Shown: positions 56,638 through 64,000 of the stretch, piece by piece
Layout of the letters: each line of letters begins with the position of its first letter
Numbering within the stretch: position 1 is the first letter of the stretch
From: Hyperoodon ampullatus
Taxonomy: Eukaryota; Chordata; Mammalia; Artiodactyla; Ziphiidae
Length of the DNA: 64,000 nucleotides
Direction of reading: 5' to 3'
Assembly: GCA_949752795.1 (NCBI GenBank)
Contig: OX457058.1
Coordinates: 165,728,223 to 165,792,222 of the forward strand
Notes under the pieces: model-generated
What the model was told of the DNA's origin: nothing
The model's database searches: none
Seen by the model: the letters and a program-made list of their open reading frames with translations, nothing else
Made by a program: the position numbers and the translations under genes

Positions 56638-59022
56638 CTGTCCAAGCATCTTGTATTCTGAAGTGAGGACCCTGGGGATCAACTCTGGCTGCTAAGAGAA
56701 CTTCTCAAACATCCCAAGGTTGGTTGCTCAAGGTTAATTCTCAACAAAAGGGAAGTTGTATCTCATCTTCTGTCTCTCCTTTATCACCAATGAGGCAAGT
56801 CTGGTTAAAGTAATGCATTCCACTGACCCCCACTTTGCCAGGAAAGGTGAATGTCATCATTGCCTAAGATCCTGGGCCTCTGTGAAATTACTTAACTTGA
56901 CCGACACCACCGTATGCCCTGAGACCTTGGCACCTGTACACCCGTGGATGATGGCCCTTCTCGTGCAAAGAAAGCTAGAAGAGTCTCAAAGGGGAAGATG
57001 TGCACTCAGCCTTTGACCTTCCACTTGATGGCCACGAATACTTGCATATGTAACCTAACATTTTCTTGCCCATTGCCTCGTTTTTTAAAATGGTTGTGCT
57101 GTTGTCATGGACAGTTCCTTTCCCGCTCTTTGGGAACTGACCCTGACTTGCAATCTGAAGACCCTTCCATTTCCCCATCCGTCCATGTGCTTCCAAGTGA
57201 CGCTTCCACCCCCCATGTAAACCAACCCACACCTCCCATTCCTCTGATTACAGCGCTGGTTCCAGACGGTCATGTGATCCAAGCTGGTCTGATGACAGTG
57301 CTGTTCGTAACTTCTTCTGGGAACACTGGGAAAATGCTAGAGTCAAAGTCTGTAGCCCAAGAGGCTGCAGGCAGCCACTTTGTAAATTCAATCTGAGTCT
57401 CTCTGAGCCTATTCCCACCAAAGGCAAAGCTGAGTTTGGGGACAGAGAGAATAGGTATTATGATTACCATGATCCTACTTTGTTTGTTTAACTCAAGTCA
57501 CCATCTCTGGAAAGCTCTCCAAGCTCGTCTTCTTTCAAATGACAGCCAAACCACTAAGTGGGCCTCCTAGGACAATGGGGAGGTTGGAATTTCACTGACA
57601 CACAGAAATCATCAGTGATATATATTTAGCTGAATGGATGCTATTCACTTATCGAGATTCTTTATTGGTCAGGACTCTTGGATGTACACATACACACACA
57701 GACAGAAACACCCACGTCAAGCTGGGTTAAGTAAAAAGGAGAATTTATGAGCTCATCTAATCGAACCACAGGAAGGACTGTAGTAGAGTGGTCCCTTGTC
57801 TCTGCTTCTTTGCGCTGGTGCCATTTCCTGTACACTGGTCAATTCTATTGATATGTGGAAGGCCTTGTGATGATAGCACATCCTTTAGAGCTCCCATACC
57901 CGAGAGAAGAAAGGCCAGGGTAGAGCTCTGGCCTGGGCTGGGTCATGTGCCTGTCTCTCAACCAATCACCGAGGCCAGGGAGCTCCTGTAAAAAGTTGGC
58001 ACCACTCATTTGTAATATTATGTTGCAATATCATGTTGGGGGAGTGAACAGTGGGCCCCACAAGAGAAAAAAGATGCCACTGATGCCCTGATATGGCTAT
58101 TGGTACCCATGCCGTCCCCGTGAGCACCCCAATTAGGGCCTACAACAGCTGCAAAAGTTTAAAAGTGAAAACTTCATTCATAATTGTTTCATTTCCCAAC
58201 CATGGCAAAACTTAAAAAATGAAGTCTCTCAAAGTCTGAGAAATATGGTACACACAAATGATAAACACAGAACTGGCCTTTCTATATGTCACAGGCTTTT
58301 TGTCTCTTGTCACAATGTCCTCAGAATCTTGTCCAACGTGTAGGAGATGACTCCATAGCCAAGACACTGGGTTACAGTAGCCCTACTGGCAGGTGTCATC
58401 AGGCACAGACCTGTGGTTCTAACACCTCCTTGCAAGGTGTATCCAATAAGCAGAATGCGATCACCCTGAGCATGACACATAAAAAAAAAATCACAGCCCA
58501 AAGAGGGGCCAACCATGTGCACTACAGTGACCATGAAGCAGGGGACAAGTTCAACGAGATCCTTAATTTAAACAAAGTTCTAAAGTTCTTTATCATTGCA
58601 GGTATGTCTCTCCTTCTTTATCTCCCTCTCCCTCCCTCCCATCTTTGAAACGCATCTTTGCAAATAGTTCATATTCTGGCACCATCAAGACACTAAGAGG
58701 AAGAAACAGGAATACAGATCACAAACTATTCCAAACCGTCCCCAAGGAAACTTCTTTTTCTGTGTCACATTTCTGCAAGATCTTAGTCACTCAAAAGCGT
58801 CCGTGAGAACAGCTGGCGAGGGCTCAAGTTCTCCTCCTCCTGTGCATATCTTGTGCACATTTGCCTTCATGTAGCAGGAGCTTCAGAGAGGCTGAAAACA
58901 GTCTTAAACATTCCTGAAGATACAACATCAGTTCAACTGGGCAAGGATTTTTTTTTTTTATGTTGTTGTCTGGGGGTGGAAGGAATTGAAAACCTTAGGA
59001 AATCGCAGAAATGCTATCATAA
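56638..59022. other. Unassigned; old-repeat-like patch at 57.7-58.0 kb
   Basis: No gene was recognised. 57730-57980 ('gtcatgtgcctgtctctcaa', 'ccaatcaccgaggccaggga') looks like a widespread old repeat that I cannot name. ORFs of 150 codons (56944-57396, plus) and 120 codons (58286-58648, plus) lack domains. Confidence 0.4.
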
Positions 59023-59024
59023 AC

Positions 59025-59240
59025 ATAATGAATTCTATTTACTGAACACAATAATCACCAGGCACTGTGCCAGCCCTGTACATACACTATTTTAATTCTC
59101 ACAAAATCCCATGAAGCACTACTATTTGTCTTACTGGCTGCAAAGGCTCGAACGATCGGATAAGCTGCTTGAAATCACGCAGCTGGTGGACGGCAGAGGT
59201 TGGCCTTTGCATCCAAGACTGGCCAGCTCCAAGATCCATC
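59025..59240 (-). mobile_element. MIR SINE, antisense (first of two)
   Basis: 'ttactgaacacaataatcac', 'caggcactgtgccagccctg' and 'gaaatcacgcagctggtgga' follow antisense MIR. Confidence 0.8.
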
Positions 59241-59299
59241 CTCTTCTCTCCCAGTCATGCTGCCTCCCCTGGAGGGAAAGTAGTGGCCATGGCAGCTAC

Positions 59300-59512
59300 A
59301 CTTGGAGCACCTACTAAGTGCCAGGGACAATACACAGATTGTCATCTAATCTTCACATATAATTATACTCATCTTGCAAGACTGGTATTTTTGCATTTTA
59401 CAGCAGTTCAAAGAAGTTTACATAACTTTCCCAAAGTCAGACAGCAATTAGGCAGCAAGGCAGGGAATGGATCCAGGTAGGCCTGAATTGAAAACTGATG
59501 TCTTTTATCCTC
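59300..59512 (-). mobile_element. MIR SINE, antisense (second of two)
   Basis: 'ggagcacctactaagtgcca', 'gcattttacagcagttcaaa' and 'cccaaagtcagacagcaatt' with 'aggcagcaaggcaggg' follow antisense MIR. Confidence 0.82.
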
Positions 59513-59576
59513 ATACCATCTTTTGTGGGATGGAAACACCAGAGGAAGAGGGGCAGGGGGTTGACAGGGGAGTCAC

Positions 59577-59580
<4 letters not shown>

Positions 59581-59627
<47 letters not shown>
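59581..59627. repeat. (AC)n microsatellite
   Basis: An uninterrupted AC run of 23 units. Confidence 0.97.
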
Positions 59628-59630
<3 letters not shown>

Positions 59631-59759
59631 GCATACACTCCTGACCTATCACATGACTGCAGCGGGTACTACCCAGGAGTTCTAAGCCACACCTTTTGGT
59701 CGTCAAGGGAACCAAACAAGAACACAAACTTGACCTCTTGCAGTTTATAGGTGGATGTT

Positions 59760-59760
59760 G

Positions 59761-59791
<31 letters not shown>

Positions 59792-59981
59792 GGTACGCGG
59801 GCCTCTCACCGTCGTGGCCTCTCCCATTGCGGAGCACAGGCTCCGGACGCGCAGGCTCAGCGGCCATGGCTCACGGGCCCAGCCGCTCGGCGGCATGTGG
59901 GATCCTCCCGGACCGGGGCACGAACCCATGTCCTCCGCATCGGCGGGCGGACTCTCAACCACTGCGCCACCAGGGAAGCCC
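59760..59981 (-). mobile_element. CHR SINE, short form, antisense
   Basis: Head ends at 59981. The tail is a run of about 28 T. It is flanked by duplication taggtggatgtt / taggtggatgct (59748-59759 and 59982-59993), one mismatch. The copy is CpG-rich and close to the other short copies, so it is young by the standard of this window. Confidence 0.97.
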
Positions 59982-59993
59982 TAGGTGGATGCT

Positions 59994-60476
59994 TTTAAGT
60001 TCACTTCTGAAACTGTAATGTGAACATTTCCCTTAGTCTCTTCTAAAAAATTCTTCTTCATTGTAAGCCTCTTGGCAATTGTATTGAAATATTTCTAAAC
60101 TTCCATCCACGCACGGTTAAACAGGACTTCAAGGGGGATGACTTTTTCAACTGTATTTTAAGATTGAGCACTTTGATAAAAGCAGGCTCTGCAGTACAAT
60201 ACGATCCAAAGTTGTCTAATCTTTTTGTTTTACCATCTACATGATACAATTTAATAGACAAGGAAAACATTTTTAAATGCTCCAAAAATTAAACTATAAG
60301 GAAATATTCCTGTTGCTGAATTGTAATCCGTGTACAACTATCTTTATCTATTTCCTAGTACAAAATTCAGATACACTCAAATAAAATATTCATTCTGTTA
60401 AGAAGTACGCCCTCTCATTGCATTAATCTTTGAATGACTAATCTCAGGATTTCCCTTTCTCTCTTTCCTCAGTCTT
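59994..60476. other. Unassigned unique sequence
   Basis: No gene or repeat was recognised. Confidence 0.45.
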
Positions 60477-60492
60477 TAAAATATCTTAAAGT

Positions 60493-60699
60493 GGGCTTCC
60501 CTGGTGGCGCAGTGGTTGAGAGTCTGCCTGCAGATGCGAGGGACACAGGTTCGTGCCCCGGTCCGGGAAGATCCCACATGCCGCGGAGCGGCTGGGCCCG
60601 TGAGCCATGGCCGCTGAGCCTGCACGTCCAGAGACTGTGCTCTGCAACGGGAGAGGCCACAACAGTGAGAGGCCCGCGTACCGCAAAAAAAAAAAAAAG
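60493..60699 (+). mobile_element. CHR SINE, short form
   Basis: Complete plus-strand copy with A-tail. It is flanked by duplication aaaatatcttaaagt / aaaataccttaaagt (60478-60492 and 60700-60714), one mismatch. Confidence 0.97.
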
Positions 60700-60917
60700 A
60701 AAATACCTTAAAGTTAGCTGTTTACAATAGTCATGTGAGGGGACAAAAGAAGACTCTTAACTACTCAAGCAAAAGAAGACAAGCATTCATTTCCATCTTT
60801 TTGTCTCGTTATAAATTGCTTTTAAGCATTATAACTGGATTCTCCCCAGCTCCAGTCTGCAAAACACAGCAGACTGTCCGTCTAAACACGTAAAGTGCAA
60901 AGCTGTTTAGAAATATT

Positions 60918-61078
60918 GATGCCATTTTGAGCCAGAGATGAGTGTGAGTCCAGGTTTCTGACCCTGGCTCTGTGACCTTGAGCAGCACAATTGCTCCAGG
61001 CCTTATTTTTCCCATCTGCAAAACGGGAGTAATAATACCTAAGGCATAAAGCTAATATAGGAATAGTGTAAAGAATAT
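60918..61078 (+). mobile_element. MIR SINE
   Basis: 'gtgagtccaggtttctgacc', 'ctggctctgtgaccttgagc' and 'cccatctgcaaaacgggagt' with 'aataatacctaaggcataaa' follow MIR. Confidence 0.85.
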
Positions 61079-61079
61079 A

Positions 61080-61170
61080 TACAGCCAGACACAAAAGGTC
61101 ACTTACTGTCTGATTCCATTTATGTGAAACGTCCAGAATAGGCAGGTCCATAGAGACAGAAGATGAGCGG
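61080..61170 (+). mobile_element. L1 fragment
   Basis: 'acaaaaggtcacttactgtc', 'tgattccatttatgtgaaac' and 'gtccagaataggcaggtcca' with 'tagagacagaag' match the 3'-region of L1 in sense. Confidence 0.8.
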
Positions 61171-61871
61171 TCGTGCCCCGGAGGCCCTGCTGCCACTTTA
61201 ATCATCAGAGCCCACAGGTGGCTCTCTTCAGCCCCATCCATCCCCCCCACACCCCCACTGGCTCCTCCGCAGAGGGGTTGCTCTTGCCCAGTCCCCTCTC
61301 TCTGAAACTCTCTCCCTTCATTTCAGTGATTTCCTCCAGTTTCTGACTAAGCGGCTTCTTTGATGCCATGGTTGCTTGCTGTCAGCTGCACTCCTCTTTC
61401 TATCACAAATCTAGGTCTTCAAGATGGAGCTTTTCCCTCTTTTTCATTCTATAACCCCCTGAAAATCTCATCTAGGCTCGTAACTTCCACGGTCATTTCT
61501 GGATTGACAACTTCTAAAACTCCCTCTCCGGCCCTGCCCTCCATCTCCTAAACTCCTGCCCCAGTTTCCACCTTCCTCTGGAAACAGCAGAACCAGCTTG
61601 CACCCACCCACCCGGCAGGGGCCTGGCCCAGAGGAAGCGCTCAATGCCAGGTCCCTGGTAAAGCTGGCACTTCCTGCTGGCTTCCCTATTTCTGTCTATA
61701 GGGCCGAGTACAACACTGGATTTTCATGAAAAGCGTTTCTATGGACAATGGTACAGAGACTGGCTGAAATTAAAGTCAGATAGGAAAACACAGGCTATCT
61801 GGCTGGTGCTTTCTCAGAGTCCATGCCAGGCTGCAGACACTGGGAAGTTGGGGCAAATCTAGATTCCCAAG
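61171..61871. other. Unassigned unique sequence
   Basis: No gene or repeat was recognised. Confidence 0.45.
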
Positions 61872-61882
61872 AGACAGTGAAG

Positions 61883-62239
61883 GGCTTCCCTGGTGGCACA
61901 GTGGTTAAGAATCCGCCTGCCAATGCAGGGGACACAGGTCTGAGCCGTGGTCCGGGAAGATCCTACATGCCGCGGAGCAACTAAGCCTGTGCATCACAAC
62001 TACTGAGCCTGCGCTCTAGAGCCCATGAGCCACAACTACTGAAGCCCACATGCCACAACTACTGAAGCCTGCATGCCCAGAGCCCGTGCTCCGCAACAAG
62101 AGAAGCCATAGTGATGAGAAGCCCGCACACCGCATTGAAGAGTAGCCCCCGCTCACCACAACTAGAGAAAGCCTGCATGCAGCAACAAAGACCCAACACA
62201 GCGAAAAATAAATATAATAAATTAAGAAAAAAAAAAAAA
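61883..62239 (+). mobile_element. CHR SINE, long form with internal repeats
   Basis: Plus-strand head 'ggcttccctggtggcacagt', about 357 bp in all. The middle holds three near-identical copies of a cacaactactga(g/a)gcc unit. The A-rich tail contains 'aaaaataaatataataaatt'. It is flanked by an 11-bp duplication agacagtgaag (61872-61882 and 62240-62250). Confidence 0.96.
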
Positions 62240-62281
62240 AGACAGTGAAGGTCAGAATTCTATCAAAGGCTTCTTTTAAGA

Positions 62282-62619
62282 TAGCATTTCCAGAGTCAGA
62301 CAAAGACAAATACCGTATGGTATTACTTACATGTGAAATCTAAAAAATACAACCAGCTAGTGAATATAACAAAAAAGAAGCAGACTCGGATGTAGAGAAC
62401 AAACCGATGGTTACCAGTGGGGAGAGGAAAGGCGGGAGGGGATTAAGAGGTATAAACTATTAGGTACAAAGTAAACTACAAGAATATACTGTATAGCACA
62501 GGGAATACAGCCAATGCTTTATAATAACTATAAATGGAGTATAAGCTTTAAATATTGTGAAGCACTATACTGTACACTTGTTACATATAATACTGTACAA
62601 CAACTACACTTCAATAAAA
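62282..62619 (+). mobile_element. L1 3' end, 5'-truncated
   Basis: 'gtatggtattacttacatgt', 'gatgtagagaacaaaccgat', 'gtatagcacagggaatacag' and 'ctgtacaacaactacacttc' with 'aataaaaaaaa' are the sense 3' end of an L1. A CHR SINE inserted just after its tail. Confidence 0.9.
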
Positions 62620-62632
62620 AAAACGATGGGGG

Positions 62633-62839
62633 GGGTGCTTCCCTGGTGGCGCAGTGGTTGAGAGTCCGCCTGCCGACGCAGGGGACACGGGTTCGTGCCC
62701 CGGTCCGGGAGGATCCCACGTGCCGCGGAGCGGCTGGGCCCGTGAGCCACGGCTGCCGAGCCTGCGCGTCCGGAGCCTGTGCTCCGCAGGGGGAGAGGCC
62801 ACAACAGTGAGAGGCCCGCGTAACAAAAAAAAAAAAACA
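62633..62839 (+). mobile_element. CHR SINE, short form
   Basis: Plus-strand copy, CpG-rich. It is flanked by a perfect 13-bp duplication aaaacgatggggg (62620-62632 and 62840-62852). Confidence 0.97.
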
Positions 62840-62852
62840 AAAAACGATGGGG

Positions 62853-63618
62853 GTAAAAATAAAATAAAACTGCATTTCCTTACAGTTTTTAACTAACTTC
62901 AGAGCCTGTTCTCAGTGACCACACAGAACTTGAGTGATGAGAAGAACAGAGCAGCAGCCCTTTAACTTCACTTGATGGTAAACAAAAACAGCCAGGTGAC
63001 TTTATTATTGTATTACATAAATATCTGTACAAATAACTCAGGGCAGAACAGTAAGACAAACAGGCCAAGAGAGAAGGGCTCCTCGGAAAAACCAAAGGGC
63101 TTCTGCAGGCCAAACAAAGACAGAAGGCAATTAGCACTGGGGGGAAAACGTAGAGAGGTTTTTTTTTGTTCCCTTTCCGTTATTACTGTTGCTTTTTTTT
63201 TTTCTGAAACGGTATGCCTGGGGGCAAGAATCAAGAGATTTATGCATTAGGTGGATGCCCTCTTTGCAAAATGGACAAAAGAGTCAGCTTGTGGAGCAGA
63301 TTAGATGAAAGAAGCCAAAGAGCCCAGAGGCTGCAACCAAATGGGAAAGAAATGTGTAGGGGAGGGGCAGGGTAAACCCGAACAAAACCTTCAATCTGTG
63401 TCTTGATGGAGAGAAAGAAGGAAGTGCCTGGACTAGAGACCCAGGCCATGCAGACACCCTGGTTCTATCAGAAAGGAAACACTGGCGAGGCTGGCAGTGT
63501 GACTGGACATCATGCAAAGGAGAGGCTTTTGGGAGACCACTCCTTTAAGGAATTTTGGAACCTTTCACCCTGAATACACCGGCCAGGATTAACGGGCACG
63601 AAACAGAGTCAAGGGTTA
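62853..63618. other. Unassigned unique sequence
   Basis: No gene or repeat was recognised. Confidence 0.45.
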
Positions 63619-63619
63619 A

Positions 63620-63840
63620 CTCCACTCTTTATTAAGTGTTTGTGAGGTGCCAGGCCAGGCACTGGACTGGACAAATGTTTCCACGTTCACACCCTCCTTT
63701 AATCTCTGCAAAGATTCTGGGGAGCACAACTCATAGCCCCATTTTACAGACAACTGAAACTGAGACCCAAGGTCAAACAGCTGGTGCCCAAACAGAGAGG
63801 GATTTAAAGTTGGGCTGATGTGGTGCTGAATCCGTGCTTT
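63620..63840 (-). mobile_element. MIR SINE, antisense
   Basis: 'ttaagtgtttgtgaggtgcc', 'ccccattttacagacaactg' and 'aaactgagacccaaggtcaa' follow antisense MIR. Confidence 0.85.
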
Positions 63841-64000
63841 TTTGCGTGGTTATCTATGCACCTGCTGGGTATGTACAACTGTACAGCAAGGGGTATAACT
63901 CAGTCTTTGTGAGCTGGTGGACCTCACAAGGAAGCAGTCCTATTTGAAAGGAATCTGATACAAAGAGTTGAACAAGTTGTCTTTCAGATTCACGTATAAA

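Noticed and set aside
59025..59512. Tandem duplication of one MIR
   Set aside because: The two antisense MIRs differ too much and cover different consensus parts, so two independent insertions are simpler.

Overview
This is mammalian nuclear DNA, most likely from a cetacean and probably a toothed whale. The main evidence is 17 copies of the tRNA-Glu-derived CHR family of SINEs, a family of whales and dolphins, hippos and ruminants. They occur in a short form of about 200-230 bp and a longer form of about 315-360 bp, many with clean target-site duplications (TSDs). No ruminant-type Bov-tA or BovB element was recognised. The background is ordinary mammalian: MIR, L2, L1, MaLR LTRs, hAT and Tigger DNA transposons, and CA/TG microsatellites. 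Species assignment is inference from repeat type.

No functional protein-coding gene could be supported. Open reading frames reach at most 176 codons. They either lie in repeats (each short CHR SINE gives ORFs of 60-120 codons in several frames) or look like chance ORFs in GC-rich DNA. The only recognisable gene-derived sequence is a dead processed copy of ribosomal protein L9 (about 25325-26043). The window is therefore intergenic or deep-intronic DNA.

Layout. 1-10 kb: unique sequence with a MaLR LTR, a hAT element of MER1 type with a perfect 8-bp TSD, several MIR/L2 relics and AT-rich, homeodomain-motif-rich unique blocks that resemble conserved non-coding elements (4.2-5.1 kb and 7.0 kb). 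10-24 kb: a Tigger1 deletion derivative, CHR SINEs, a second MaLR LTR, another enhancer-like block (13.1-13.6 kb), and MIR/L2 fossils. 24-26 kb: a decayed L1 fragment joined head-on to the RPL9 pseudogene. 27.4-28.0 and 37.5-38.0 kb: further enhancer-like blocks. 34.4 kb: a 67-bp uninterrupted alternating purine-pyrimidine tract. 35.8-37.1 kb: an old L2 split by L1 insertions, one with a 5' inversion. 43-52 kb: a young-insertion-rich zone with a SINE inside another SINE's tail, a retroposed unit of unclear family with a 16-bp TSD, and a MIR split by an L1 that is itself split by a SINE. 52-64 kb: a second Tigger1 derivative in opposite orientation, an L1 tail, a fourth MaLR LTR, microsatellites, and five more SINE/L1 insertions.

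Nothing here forms a pathway or operon. The informative content is the insertion chronology, the pseudogene, and the unique blocks that may be regulatory. Family names are from memory of consensus sequences, without a database search, and conservation claims are impressions without an alignment.
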